A model generated the notes under the pieces. The model did not search any database, was not told the DNA's origin, and saw only the letters and a list, made by a program, of their open reading frames with translations. The translations under genes and the position numbers were made by a program. From Strongylocentrotus purpuratus (taxonomy: Eukaryota; Echinodermata; Echinoidea; Camarodonta; Strongylocentrotidae), in the NCBI RefSeq assembly GCF_000002235.5, contig NW_022145601.1, positions 20,929,889-20,993,888 of the forward strand: a DNA stretch of 64,000 bases, read 5' to 3'. The first letter of the stretch is position 1. Every line of letters begins with the position of its first letter. Below are positions 11,216 through 22,083 of the stretch, piece after piece.

Positions 11216-12290
11216 CATAGACACACTTTTGTCCGTAGTTTTTGTTTTATATCATTAAGTATCAAAATAATACAGCTAATATTCTAAAATAGAAATCTTT
11301 TTCATCATGATAACATAACTAAAATAACTTTTAAAATATACAATTCATAAATTACGATCGAGAACAAATTCGAAAGAAACCAGTACTAATATAAAAAAAA
11401 TAAAAAAATGAATAACTTCCTCCCTTACTACCCAATCCACCATTCGCTAGGCGCACACACACCTTCGCACACAATACACTCACACACAAAGATTGTATAA
11501 ACACATTTTCATTTAAATTTAAAAGGCCGCCATCCTAGCTTTGCTTACGATGGCGTTTTCCTGTACTTTTCCACAAATACTTTATAGGATAATTCTTAAA
11601 ATTTGTAATTATAAAAATATTAAGTTCCATGTCATATGTATATATGAAACATATTTTGACTTAACGTTAGTATTGTGTGCATATCTATATTATACCTTAC
11701 ATTTAAATGTTCTTTGCTATTCAGTTATTGTTTTTGGAAAAATGATTAAAACAAAAGAAAATCAAATTGAATCAAAGTCCCAAACAACGCCACTGTCATG
11801 CGTCCGCACCTCAATCCTCCTCACACGTACACATGCACACTCAAATACATGTACACACTGGTCACAATAAAATAAACTCTAACGCAAAAACACCCTCACA
11901 CCCCCCTCCCCCCCCCCCCCCACACACACACGAAAACACCATTAACTCATCAAAGTATATTTTATTTAATATATGATAATTACATAGAGACCACCTCGCT
12001 GTCCAAGTATTAGGTGACTCATGGCATTTTCAATATTCTCAAGATCACCCCCCCCCCCCCTCTCCAGCCCGTATGAATATCATACTGGCGTTTGTAAGTG
12101 AAGGAGGCTATAATTAATCTTGTGTATATATTATAAAATGAAGACGAAAGAAAACTAGATAATAGTACGAGGCAGTGTAGTCTTCGAATACCTTCTAAAC
12201 ACTTTCACAACTAAATACCAAAGCAAGACCACAATTTATTTCGAGTACTGATAAAGGAAAAACATTTGTATTAGCCTTCCTTATGAGGGC

Positions 12291-13205
12291 TCATAAATAC
12301 ATGTTTACAATTTGGTCAACCGATTGACGACAAAGTGGGCACTCCGCATTGGCACTTGAGTGCAGTCTCTGAGAGCAACTGTTACATATACTTGCATGTC
12401 CGCAAGGCAGAAAAGCAGTGTCCCTATTTAAAACTAGACAAGTGCTGCAAGGATTAACTGTGTCCCATTCTTTCAGCTTGGCTTGGGCATCTTCAAGAGC
12501 TCTTTGTTTGACAGAAAGCGCAGCTTCGGTCCTACCGAGTTTTATTTCCGTTGCTGAGAGTTTTGCAGTCCCAACATTGAGACTTATCTGCGCCAACCGA
12601 CTATCTGCATATTTCGCATTGATCAATACGGTCTGCAATATTTTCAGTTCTTTCAAGGTTTCTGAGAATTTCCTGTTTATATTCAGTATCTCAGTATGCT
12701 TTTCGTAAAGTTCGGCGAGAAGTTTGTTGAAGGATATATTGGTTTCAACGTCGACATTCTTCTGCGTCGCAGAGATAGTAAAGTTTCTTACGTAGAGTTC
12801 TGCGTTCTTCTGCTTCAGTCGACATTCTGCATCTTTCGAATGCACAAATCCGGTCCGCAATTTCCCCCAGATCCTTCTTGGTGTCTGAGAGTTTTCTGTA
12901 TGTTATCAGCATTTCAGTCTCTTTTTCGGAAAGATCCCTCGGGCCTTTATCTCCAGTCCAAAGATGTCTTTTTTTTTTTTTTTTTTACTAAAGCATAACT
13001 TTCACAGAGTCTCGCATCCGACTGATATTATTTCAGATAAGTCTGCCGATGACTATCACATTCGTTTCGTAACCTAACTTTCAAATCTCGAATAATGTTT
13101 TTAGTTTCTCCAAGTTCCAACTTATGTAATGTATAATCGCTTTAGGAGGGAAAATGACCAAAACAAACTCAAGAAAAACAAATTGCCGCTCCAGGATGGT
13201 TTTTA
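12291..13205 (-). pseudogene. R3: broken copy of the RING family
   Basis: The 3' part (12291-12860) is open for 189 residues and holds about one and a half stalk modules, the constant linker and a complete RING (first Cys at residue 138 of this frame; P-C-G-H and C-P-L-C present), ending M-Y-L. Further upstream the family stalk and second hydrophobic segment can be recognised to about 13200, but in shifted frames and with a T18 run at 12968-12986. The first hydrophobic segment and start codon are absent: at about 13200 the sequence jumps to a block that normally lies about 600 bases further upstream. A 5' deletion plus frameshifts make this a pseudogene. Confidence 0.8.
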
Positions 13206-13429
13206 TTATCCATCCTGATGCGGCAATTCGTTTTTTATGATGTACATCTTTTAGAATCGTATTTACAAGTCTTTATAACGGTAATTCAATCTGCTAGAAT
13301 CGCCATCTCCCTTCACCATTTTTTTTTATTAAGAATAACATTTGTACAGCTCAAATATGAGAATTCATAGATAAGTATTTGTAATTTTGTATATACATTC
13401 CACGGCATCTGTCAATGACCAGTAAAACT

Positions 13430-13953
13430 CGGTACGATGGCTCAGTGGTAGAGCAGTCTTGACACCGGGAATTCCTGGGTTTGTAACCAAATATGTTGCT
13501 AATACCCTTTTGATAAGTCAATAATCCTCGTCGTCGAAACCCTGTGAGATGACTTAAAGAAAAGGTTGAGTTCTGGGAAGAGGTGAAAAATAATTTGTGA
13601 ACGTTATCATGGTATTATGCAAGTATGGAAGAACATCAGGTGAAATATGTTCACTGAAAAGCATGGCTCTTCAAATGCCTTAATATGCTATGTATGGCAT
13701 GTAACATCATTACAATCGGGACGGATTTTTATGCCACATTTTCGTGTAGTCCCATATACATATTCAGTGCTTGTAACTTGGCCAAGACTGGGCCAATTTT
13801 TAAAAATCATTTTGATGACTCCAGAACCTTGCAGTACACACCAATACTTATATGCTAGATGATCAACCCTTTCTGATCGATTCAAAAACGTTTCTTTCAC
13901 AATGCAAGCGCTTGACCAGAACTCAACTTTATCTTTAAAGCCGTAGCGTTCCC
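13430..13953 (+). repeat. tRNA-derived SINE, U3 copy, with MITE; truncated 3'
   Basis: The head at 13430-13500 has GATGGCTCAGTGGTAGAGC. The body is split by the MITE at 13558-13934 and the copy stops at about 13953, where similarity to the array ends. Confidence 0.7.
13558..13934 (-). mobile_element. TTAA-flanked MITE, 377 bp, inverted relative to 4921-5306
   Basis: It lies between TTAA at 13554-13557 and 13935-13938, at exactly the SINE position used in U1. Its interior matches the reverse complement of 4921-5306, while the flanks keep the same orientation. Confidence 0.75.
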
Positions 13954-14480
13954 TCTTTGAAATAAGAAATAACAACCATCCAATATCGTCAAAAAAATGT
14001 AATAAAGCGAATATTCTGAATGCGCTAATTATCTTCAGGAATAATGATAAATTGGGTTATCTCCTAAACTTCGCTATTTTTACTGGACTACTACGGAATC
14101 AGATAACCAGGTGAATGCATGACTATACGTATCACTCTGAAGATTATAATTTATTTCTCTTGTGCATACAACGTATGAAAATACTTTTAGGAGTGATATT
14201 GTATCTTGCAAAATAAATATAAGATGTACTTAAGGATACATTTGAATTCTGGTGATGGGATTGCATGGTGTTTTTCTTCAATTTTAAAGTTCATTTTTCC
14301 CACATCTCATTAAAAAAAACAGCAAGTACATTTTACTACATTAAAAATTACGCAGTAAAGGACTAATACATTTAGTAAATTTATAAAGTGCATGTGGGGG
14401 GGGGGGAGGGGGAATCAGCACAAGCTAAAAAGCCTATCAGTGGCTAATTCCCAATTATTTAAAATGTTATAGGTAAATGT
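13954..14480. other. Start of non-array DNA
   Basis: Similarity to the duplicons ends at about 13953. This A/T-rich stretch holds a G-rich run near 14396-14411 and nothing else that I recognise. Confidence 0.5.
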
Positions 14481-15960
14481 TACTATTACATCTAAAAATA
14501 ATAATACATACAGAAGTACAAACATAAGGAACAATTAATTATTTATATGGTTTCTTGTCAGTTCCCAAAAGATCATTTCTGTATTTGCGTTTGACTTGAG
14601 TGACTTGAGAAAGTGACTTTGATTTTGGTTCAACTCGTTAGGCAATTCATTCCAGCTTTTTTCTCCAGTAAGAGTTATTGTTTTGCGTGAATAATTATAC
14701 TTGTATGACAGCAAATGTATGTTTTTGATAAACGGGTATTGTGACCGTGAATTGCACAATTGAAGTAAAAAGAACAATAAATGTTTGGGGTAAAAGGTTG
14801 TTAGAATACGAAAACATAAAAACTGCAATCTGAAATCTATTTATTTCCATTACTTTCAAAATTTTGAAGAAAAACAAAATCAGTTTGGGATAGTAGTGGT
14901 ACATTATTTACGATACGAATAGCACGTTTCTGTATAAAGACTATTATTCTATATAATGAATATAATGCACAATTGCCCCAGATGATATTGCATTAATAAA
15001 ATGTAATATGAGATAAATTTTATGTGTTCTAAAATTTTATTAAAATTCTTTGGGGAATTAGCTCTTTGATAGTCGACTCAATACTCTGATAGTCCAACAT
15101 TGGCATCAGTATGAAGTCCAAGAAATTTTGTAGGGTTTACTCTATTTATTTTTATTATTACCAACCAAAACATTTAAAGCATTCTCACATATTTTCTTGT
15201 TTTTAGGCTTGAACAGCATATAACATGTCTTTTCAAAATTCAGGGCTTATTTAATTAATTACCAGAGATTAAAAAAAAAAAAGGTTGGTATATATCATCA
15301 GCAAAAATGATTAAAAAAATCTTGGACTCACACATTGGAGGTCATTAATACATATAAGAAAAAAAAGAGGACCAAGGACTGATTCCTGGGGTACGCCTAC
15401 ATGCATGGACAACTCATCCGACGTATAATTGTCCATAAAAACTGAATTGCTCTCCGAATACTAAAAAAAGTGTTGAACCATTGCCGTAGTATTCAAGCTT
15501 TTGAAATAAAATATAATGATCTATGCAGCCAAATGCTTTTGACACATCTAAAATGACTTCCCCCGTTTCAAAAACTTCAGATATCTTATTAACAAATTTT
15601 ATTAAGGCCATATATGTTGAGTGGCCTTTCCGGAAACCAAATTACCTTTGATATATTATTTTGAACTTGTCAAGAAAGGACATTTATCTATATGAAACCA
15701 ATTTTTCAAAGGTTTTTGAAAACATTGATAAAAGAGAAATGGGCCTGTAATTATTCAACTTGTAATGTCCTCCTTTTTATGCACTGGTATATTTTTTTGC
15801 AGAGAAATTCCCTTTTGTAATGATAGATTGAACATACTGCACAATGGCTTTAGAATAAAGACATCAGATTGCTTAAATACTCTAGGATGGATATCATCTA
15901 GGATATTCAGCCTATTTGTTGTCAGGCTCTTGTATGGTGAGAAAAGGAAAATGTGAAGGT
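14480..15960 (-). mobile_element. LINE remnant (CR1/Jockey-like reverse transcriptase)
   Basis: On the minus strand, going from high to low coordinates, pieces of a non-LTR retrotransposon ORF2 can be read: an I-H-P-R-V-F-K segment with a following N-L-S-L-Q-K-G-like motif (about 15890-15760), a D-V-S-K-A-F segment with K-L-E-Y-Y-G (15611-15414), a G-V-P-Q-E-S motif matching the usual VPQGS (about 15395-15375), and a C-terminal segment with S-W-N-E-L-P (14828-14535). These lie in different frames with stops between them, so the copy is dead. The motif order fits LINEs of the CR1/Jockey group. The exact clade is uncertain. Confidence 0.75.
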
Positions 15961-16198
15961 TGAACTAGACAAAAACCACTTCCAAGACGTCCGTGGCCTC
16001 TATTTTCTGCAGTTTTCCCAATTATTTGCGTCAATACAGTCATGTTGCAACGTGTGATAACCGCCCTCTGCGGGGTAGTGTTGAAAATCGTACTCCAAGC
16101 CAAGCCAACTACATGCACATGTACAGTATAGTCAAATACAACATCTTGTCAAGATGTTTGGCTATTGTGATTTTATTCTTCTGATGTGTTGTGTTTCC
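15961..16198. other. Unassigned spacer
   Basis: No gene, repeat end or motif is recognised in this short stretch. Confidence 0.4.
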
Positions 16199-16202
16199 TT
16201 AA

Positions 16203-16724
16203 AGGTACAATGTCCAAATTGCAGGCCAAACCACGAAAAGGTTAAATTCAAACGGCATTTGAAAGATAATACTAATTTAGAACTTCCCTTAAAAAAAATA
16301 AGGGGGGGGGCTTTAAAATGTCTTTAAGTGGGAAAATAACTACTATTAGTTGTCGAATCGACTTAAGAGCTATAGAGCCAGTAAGCGATAGTCTGACTTT
16401 CGGACCATTGTACCGAATGGTCGTATGTTTTATGATGCGCAAAGATTCAATCAGTTTAATTTTGGCCATTACAAGAAGTGGGTAAATGCTAATGTACCCT
16501 TTACAGCTCATTTTATGGATGTTATTACCAAAAAAGAAAACGAAGCCAGTGACTCAATAGTGTCTGACATTGAAGTCTAGCAAGTGAACGGGTTTCCTTG
16601 CATAATTTGAATATTAGGACACTGCTAACGTTTAAATTTCACAGATAGGACATACATGACATATTCATTATTCCTGCAAAGTTCTACATAATTTGATGTT
16701 GGCTGCAAAAGGGACATAGTATCT
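16203..16724 (+). mobile_element. TTAA-flanked MITE, family 3, copy 1 (522 bp)
   Basis: It lies between TTAA at 16199-16202 and 16725-16728. The inverted ends are AGGTACAATGTCC and AGATACTATGTCC read inward. A near-identical copy is at 17591-18124 and an inverted fragment at 50083-50166. It is non-coding. Confidence 0.8.
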
Positions 16725-16881
16725 TTAAAGACCCTTTTAACCTCAAATTTGACTGACTGTCATCAACCTAAATTGTGTTATCCACGAAGTACGTGTTTAC
16801 ACTAAAAAGTATGCAAGTTTTACACACACGAGTGATTCTTCATCAACACGGCTATCGTAATTTTAAGCCCGACTCTCTTAT

Positions 16882-16884
16882 ACA

Positions 16885-16924
<40 letters not shown>

Positions 16925-17065
16925 TACTCCCTACTCCCCTTCTACCCCCCTCTCTCTCTCACTCTCTTCCTACTCCCCTTCTATCTCCCCTCTCTCGCTT
17001 TTCCCTCTCCTAATATACCCCTTTCTCTCTCTCTCTCTCCCCCTCTCTTTGCCCTTCTATCTCAC

Positions 17066-17111
<46 letters not shown>

Positions 17112-17213
17112 CGCTTCTCCCTCTCCTAATATACCCCTTTCTCTCCCCCCCCCCCCCCCCCTCTCTCTCTCTCTCTTTCTCTTTCCCGCTTCTCCCTCTC
17201 CGTATATACCCCC

Positions 17214-17247
<34 letters not shown>

Positions 17248-17345
17248 CCTCTCTTTCCTTCATCTCTCTGTATTTGTCTCCTTGTTTTTGTGTACCTCTG
17301 TCCATCTTTCTTTCGTATTGGCCCTCTTCCCTCTTGTCCCCTCTC
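16882..17345 (+). repeat. Long polypyrimidine (CT-rich) tract
   Basis: About 460 bases are almost purely C and T on this strand. Inside, a higher-order unit containing CTCCTAATATACCCC recurs about three times. The open frame across it encodes only S/L-rich low-complexity sequence and is not a gene. Confidence 0.9.
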
Positions 17346-17590
17346 TCCGTCTTTTCAACATTTTCTGGATATACCAGTCATGACTGTAACCCTCTTATTT
17401 CCTTGTCATTCATTCACATTTGGAAAAATGATCCTATAGTTTTTATGAAAAATATTATTACCCTTCATATTATAATTACAACCGTCGGCACATGTCGATG
17501 GGAGGCAGACAAAGAGATAAAGATTCCACAATGTGAGTTTATAGTGTTTATTTTGTTTATTATTCTGGAAAGAAAATCTCCATACTTTAA

Positions 17591-18124
17591 AGGTACTATG
17601 TCCGATTTGCAGGCCAAAAAATGAAAAGGTCAAATTACAACGGCATTTGAAAGATAATACTAATTTAAAACTTCCCTAAAAAAGGGAGATTGAAAATGTC
17701 TTTAAGTGGGAAAATAACGACTATTAGTTGTCGAATCGACTTAAGAGCTATAGAGCCAGTAAGTAATAGTCTGATTTTCAGACCATTGTACCGAATAGTC
17801 GTATGTTTTATGCTGCGCAAAGATTCAATCAGTTTAACTTTGGTCATTACAAGAAGTGGGTAATTGATGTAGAGTTGTAGACAAATGCTAATGTACCCTT
17901 TACAGCTCATTTTATGTATGTTATTACCAAATAAGAAGAAAGCCAGTCAGTCACCCAATAGTGTCTGACAGTGAAGTCTAGCAATTAAACGGGTTTCCTT
18001 GCATAATTTGAATATTAGGAAACTGCTAACGTTTAAATTTCACAGATAGGACATACAAACATATTCATAATTCCTGCAAGGTTCTACAGAATATGATGTT
18101 GGCTGCAATAGGGACATAGTATCT
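17591..18124 (+). mobile_element. TTAA-flanked MITE, family 3, copy 2 (534 bp)
   Basis: It lies between TTAA at 17587-17590 and 18125-18128, with ends AGGTACTATGTCC and AGATACTATGTCC. It shares nearly all sequence with copy 1 in the same orientation, differing by small indels. Confidence 0.82.
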
Positions 18125-18128
18125 TTAA

Positions 18129-19438
18129 GATGTTCAAAGAAAATACTACATATTCAATAGCATGGAAATAATAAAACAATTATCAAGAATATTCATTTAT
18201 ACATGAAACAATTTCATTGCTGCACATATTAATAGCCTTGCTTTTTGAAGTCATTTAGAGTTGCTTATCATTTCTTACATTTACTGAATATTTATACAGT
18301 AAGCTTGCGGGTGCACCATGTCTGTGAGAGAGAGAGAGAGAGGGTTGAGGAGTCCAGAAAAGGACTCTTACTTAATAATCTTTCTTGGGGATGTGTAGTC
18401 CTGAAAAGGACTATTTGTTATCTTTCTTAGCATAGAGTTCTAAGGAGAACTATAGCGCTTGGAGAGGATGAGTGGCTGAATATACTGAATATTGGGCTAC
18501 GTTTGTGATAGATAATGACTAAAATATTTGTGGAATTTCTGTCAGTATCCATGAAATGCGGATTATAAAAATTAATAAAATAGACATGCAGGGATAATGG
18601 GCCCTGTGCAAATTACACATTTATGGAGCCATAGATTTTTTATTTTTTTATACACGACTACAATGGAACTTAAAGAACATGAACATAACAAATTATACTC
18701 TCGATTCAATTGCATTATATTGAATGCAATGAAATGATAATAAAATGATAATAAAAATAGATAAGTATGTTTTTAGGTGTATATAAGGCTTTACTCAACT
18801 ACGATACACATTCACTTTACATGGAAAATGCGGCAACCTTTACTTATATCCATAGACAGCCATTTAAAAGCGAGGAAAGCCACTTTTCAAATATTTTGTA
18901 TTATCATAATAGAATTTCTTCTTTTCGTAATGCTCTTTCTCAGGCAAAAGCTCAAACTTTGTTAAGCTATACCTAATTTAATATCATTATCATTAAGTTG
19001 AGGTACAGTAATGTAAATAACTCTGAGCGCATAGACATTGTTATAAGATTATTGATAACTAAATAATTATTATCATGGTGATTAAGAGTTCCAGAAGGGT
19101 GCGCATTCAAGCGAGATATTATGAAGATTAGAAATACAGAACTTGAACTCTGGAGGTATTGCACTTGATAATTACATCATTACTATACAAGTGCTACTTA
19201 ATGCATAAGTGATTATTTCGCAGATCCCATGGCCTTTTTCCACCTCGTGTTTTTCTGTATAAGTAGCTTCAAGCAAAATGCAAATGGACAGTCATTGGCT
19301 TGTACCTTTAGCCGCTGCGGCGAGATTGCCCCTGCATGATTACCAGTTTCACGTGATTACCCATCTTTCATCAAATGCATAATCGCAAGATAGAGCCACT
19401 GGCATTATGACAGTCATTAATACAATACTCGCATTAAG
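18129..19438. other. TLR 3' flank and spacer
   Basis: A/T-rich spacer between the MITE and the Toll-like receptor stop codon. It holds a short (GA)n run near 18326 and three hairpins at 18351-18451. No convincing gene is seen. Confidence 0.5.
18351..18451 (-). promoter_or_regulatory. Three histone-type stem-loops with AAGAAAGA elements
   Basis: On the minus strand three short hairpins follow one another: AGTTCTCCTTAGAACT (18451-18436), AGTCCTTTTCAGGACT (18412-18397) and AGTCCTTTTCTGGACT (18366-18351). After the first two come TAAGAAAGA (18429-18421) and CAAGAAAGA (18387-18379), 6 and 9 bases downstream. A 6-bp stem with a TTTC loop followed by CAAGAAAGA is the layout of metazoan replication-dependent histone 3' ends (stem-loop plus histone downstream element). 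The outermost base pair is A-T rather than the usual G-C, and no histone frame is recognisable upstream. The role is therefore uncertain. Confidence 0.4.
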
Positions 19439-20842
19439 TTACTCAGGAGGAATAACATTGTTGCACCTCAGATTCAACTTTAACATCTTGATCAGCTTTT
19501 GCCAGAAGTACTCTTGAAACCTCTCACCCTCCCATCTGAGGTATGGCTTACGATCACTCAGGTAAAGCCTCACCAAGAATGGAAGCTCATCATCTGGAAT
19601 GTCCTCCAGGAAAATCACCACCATGTTCTCTATTTGTGTGTCATTGACCTGATCCGCAGCGGTTCGAAATTGGATGACGAACCAGTTTTCCTGGATGGCA
19701 GCCCTACTAACCAACATGATGGTCTTGTAGCTCATCTCAACGACGTAATGAACTGCATCATAGTAATGCATACCTAACGGAAGGTCATTATCGCCGTACA
19801 CATTCCTATTGTATTCCGGCAGTAGTTCTTCTAAGACTGGACGGAGGCGATCTGTAGCCCACCCTTCGTCCTCCTCTGCAAACATTACGTTCAAATGAAA
19901 TTCATAATCGTCAAAATCTCGAGCATCTCGGATCTCCCGATAGCCTATGACTGCCAGTTTCAGGAGGAATAGTTTGCATTTCAAGAACCATCTATGACGG
20001 TAGGCAAAGACCAATACCACAATAATCGCTGTTATTACAATAGAAAGTGAACAGTAGAGAGCGATGTTTGGGCCACAGAATTCCGCTGGTTTAAATGACA
20101 TCAGTGGCTTTTCTTGCAGGTCTTCCAGTGAGGCAAAGGAACACCTAGTGTCAATTTCATTCAAAAGTGTGATAGACCCGGACAACCATAACGGAAGCCA
20201 TTTTAAATTGCAAGCACACGCAATCTCGTTTTCCGAAATATCAATGGACAAAAGGGTATTTAATATTGGCTCAAACGTACTGTGGTTTAATCCGGTGAGT
20301 TGATTTTTAGCGAGTGTCAGATTTCGAAGTCTTGATGAATTTAAAAAGAGATCTCTATCAAGATACTTCAATTTGTTGCCCTCCAAGGAAACATTCCTTA
20401 AATGTGCCATATTCCAAAGTGCCCCATGTGGAAGGTTGAGTAGCTCATTACCTTCTAGGTGTAAAGTCTGCAGACTTTGCAGACCTTCAAAGGCATTCAC
20501 ATCAATATCCGTGAGTTGACAGTCACTCAGATCTAACTCTTGTAGCAACAACAGATCGGTCAATATTCCTGCCTCCAATCTTTTCAATGGATTTTTCTTT
20601 AAATCAAGGCTGATAATGTCTCTCATTCCTCCAAACAGTGAAGTGTTATTCATTTCATATGGAATCCATAAGCTGTTTAAGCTGGCATTTCTCATTATCA
20701 CATGTTTAAGTAACTTAGAGTGACTGAAAATCTTGTTGATATAGTCCGGCAAATCCTTTTCTTTACAATCACTGTAGACAAATGTTTCGAGTTTTGGAAT
20801 ATCTCCAGCTACAACAATGGGCGAACATCCCGACAAGTCTAA
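19439..20842 (-). CDS. TLR 3' part: C-terminal LRRs, TM and TIR
   Basis: This is the open part after the frame break, about 466 codons. It includes repeats with L-D-L-S-D-C and L-H-L-E-G-N, the C-cap (C-A-C-N-L-K-W), a 24-residue hydrophobic helix followed by basic R-H-R, and a TIR domain of about 140 residues, closing with N-N-V-I-P-P-E. It has no ATG near its start, so it is a continuation rather than a separate gene. Confidence 0.8.
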   Translation of the reverse strand, partial: LDLSGCSPIVVAGDIPKLETFVYSDCKEKDLPDYINKIFSHSKLLKHVIMRNASLNSLWIPYEMNNTSLFGGMRDIISLDLKKNPLKRLEAGILTDLLLLQELDLSDCQLTDIDVNAFEGLQSLQTLHLEGNELLNLPHGALWNMAHLRNVSLEGNKLKYLDRDLFLNSSRLRNLTLAKNQLTGLNHSTFEPILNTLLSIDISENEIACACNLKWLPLWLSGSITLLNEIDTRCSFASLEDLQEKPLMSFKPAEFCGPNIALYCSLSIVITAIIVVLVFAYRHRWFLKCKLFLLKLAVIGYREIRDARDFDDYEFHLNVMFAEEDEGWATDRLRPVLEELLPEYNRNVYGDNDLPLGMHYYDAVHYVVEMSYKTIMLVSRAAIQENWFVIQFRTAADQVNDTQIENMVVIFLEDIPDDELPFLVRLYLSDRKPYLRWEGERFQEYFWQKLIKMLKLNLRCNNVIPPE

Positions 20843-22083
20843 TACATAAGGTTCCTCAAGTCTGTGAAAGCGGTAATATCCAAAAATAGTAAACGAGTAT
20901 TTCCTCTCAAGACCAATTTCGTCAAATTTGTTAATCCTTCAAAAGTTTGTCTATCAATATATTGTAGAGAGTTGAAAGCAAGATACAATTCGCGTAAGTC
21001 TACATTCCAGCTATTTCTATTATTGATAAGTTTGATTTTATTATGATTCAGATGTAGAATACGTAAGCTTTTCATTCTGTCAAAACTTGCAGGGTCAATA
21101 TTTTTAATACCACACCTGTCTATTATAAGGGTAAAAACCAGGGGTAAATCTAAAAATCCCCTTTGGTTAAGATCAGGCAGGTAATTATCAGAAACATCAA
21201 GAACCTGGAGCGGTTTGTTTCGTAACGGCGCGAAATAGTGCTGGTCAATCTCCGCTATCTTCGTTCTATGTAAAAGAAGCTCCTCAATATCAGACATTCC
21301 AATGCCTCTGAAGAATTGGTCCCACTGGTCTGGCCTCAGTCCATCATCATTGGGAAATGAGAGAACTCTTGATCGTATTGCCGCTATGGTTTGAGGGTCA
21401 ATCGTAGTGTATTTGATCGCTTCGTAATTTAGAGAATTTATTTCACAATCTATTCTGAAAGTGTTGGGTATGAACGCTTCAACTGTATTCCACAAAAAGA
21501 AAATATTCAGTTTGCGAGTTTTTGAACTACAAGAAGTTATGTTAACGTGTGAAATCATGTCATTATAACTTAGATTTAATAGCTGTAGGTTTGGGAGCCA
21601 TCTTAATATGTCACCGGGGACAGATTCTAACCCTGTTTCCGAAAGAATAAGATGGGATAAGTTTATACTAAACTTAAACAATTGAGATGTAATATATCTC
21701 AACGACCAACTATTGCTAAGATCGAGGTACTGCAGCATTGGCATGGTATAAAAACTGCCAGGAGCTATTTCACTTAATAATTCATTAAAAGTGATAGTCA
21801 GATTCTTAATCCTTTGGTATCTAGTGAACGAGGAGTTGGAAATGGACGTAAGCATATTTGATGAAAGGTCTAGTTCTTCGACTCCTAGATAAAGATCCTG
21901 GGGAACTTCCTCGAGTGCCATTCTGGTGCAGGAGATTTTCCTCTTGTAAGGACCTTGGGAACAGCGAGAGCGCGCCAAACGTTGGAGGTGGAGACCATGG
22001 TGTTTGGAAGACATTTCTTCTGTCGCAGTCAAAATGAGAAGATACAGTAGGACTAAAAGCGGAATCAACCTCATTCGAGCCAT
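20839..22083 (-). CDS. TLR 5' part: signal peptide and N-terminal LRRs
   Basis: This is the open part before the frame break. The initiator is the ATG at 22083-22081. It encodes the signal peptide, an N-cap with C-S-Q-G-P and I-S-C-T, and repeats such as V-E-E-L-D-L-S-S-N and L-Q-V-L-D-V-S-D-N. Alone it would make a secreted LRR fragment of 414 residues. Confidence 0.75.
   Translation of the reverse strand: MARMRLIPLLVLLYLLILTATEEMSSKHHGLHLQRLARSRCSQGPYKRKISCTRMALEEVPQDLYLGVEELDLSSNMLTSISNSSFTRYQRIKNLTITFNELLSEIAPGSFYTMPMLQYLDLSNSWSLRYITSQLFKFSINLSHLILSETGLESVPGDILRWLPNLQLLNLSYNDMISHVNITSCSSKTRKLNIFFLWNTVEAFIPNTFRIDCEINSLNYEAIKYTTIDPQTIAAIRSRVLSFPNDDGLRPDQWDQFFRGIGMSDIEELLLHRTKIAEIDQHYFAPLRNKPLQVLDVSDNYLPDLNQRGFLDLPLVFTLIIDRCGIKNIDPASFDRMKSLRILHLNHNKIKLINNRNSWNVDLRELYLAFNSLQYIDRQTFEGLTNLTKLVLRGNTRLLFLDITAFTDLRNLMY

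Larger units (their letters stand above)
10125..12040 (-). repeat. U2 gene-free part
   Basis: Unit sequence with an (AT)n tract (about 10470-10516), a CT/CA microsatellite (about 11005-11215) and C-(CA)n tract (about 11905-11930). The open frames through the microsatellites are low-complexity artefacts. No gene is seen. Confidence 0.7.
19439..22083 (-). pseudogene. Toll-like receptor, intronless, with one frame break
   Basis: The minus strand encodes a complete TLR layout without introns. From M-A-R-M at 22083 come a signal peptide (L-rich, residues 4-21), a Cys-containing LRR N-cap, and about ten leucine-rich repeats, ending at a stop at 20839-20841. The next frame resumes at once (L-D-L-S-G-C around 20842-20825) with about six more repeats, a C-A-C-N-L LRR C-cap, a transmembrane helix (A-L-Y-C-S to V-F-A-Y, about 20060-19985) and a TIR domain. 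The TIR has a diverged box 1, box 2 as D-N-D-L-P-L-G and box 3 as F-W. The combined length is near 880 residues, usual for sea urchin TLRs. One single-base shift separates the halves, so this is a young pseudogene or a sequencing error. It would bind a microbial ligand outside and signal through TIR adaptors. Confidence 0.87.

Noticed and set aside
13647-13975. Overlapping frames in the U3 MITE
   Set aside because: The DNA is a non-coding MITE with a related copy at 4921-5306 in which the frames are not kept.
15912-16184. Frames just beyond the LINE remnant
   Set aside because: No reverse-transcriptase or other motif is present, and both strands are open only by chance.
16775-17383. Open frame of 202 codons through the CT tract
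   Set aside because: It encodes only S/L/P low-complexity sequence from the microsatellite. The same applies to frames at 6225-6437, 10918-11287, 38483-38908 and 63242-63529.
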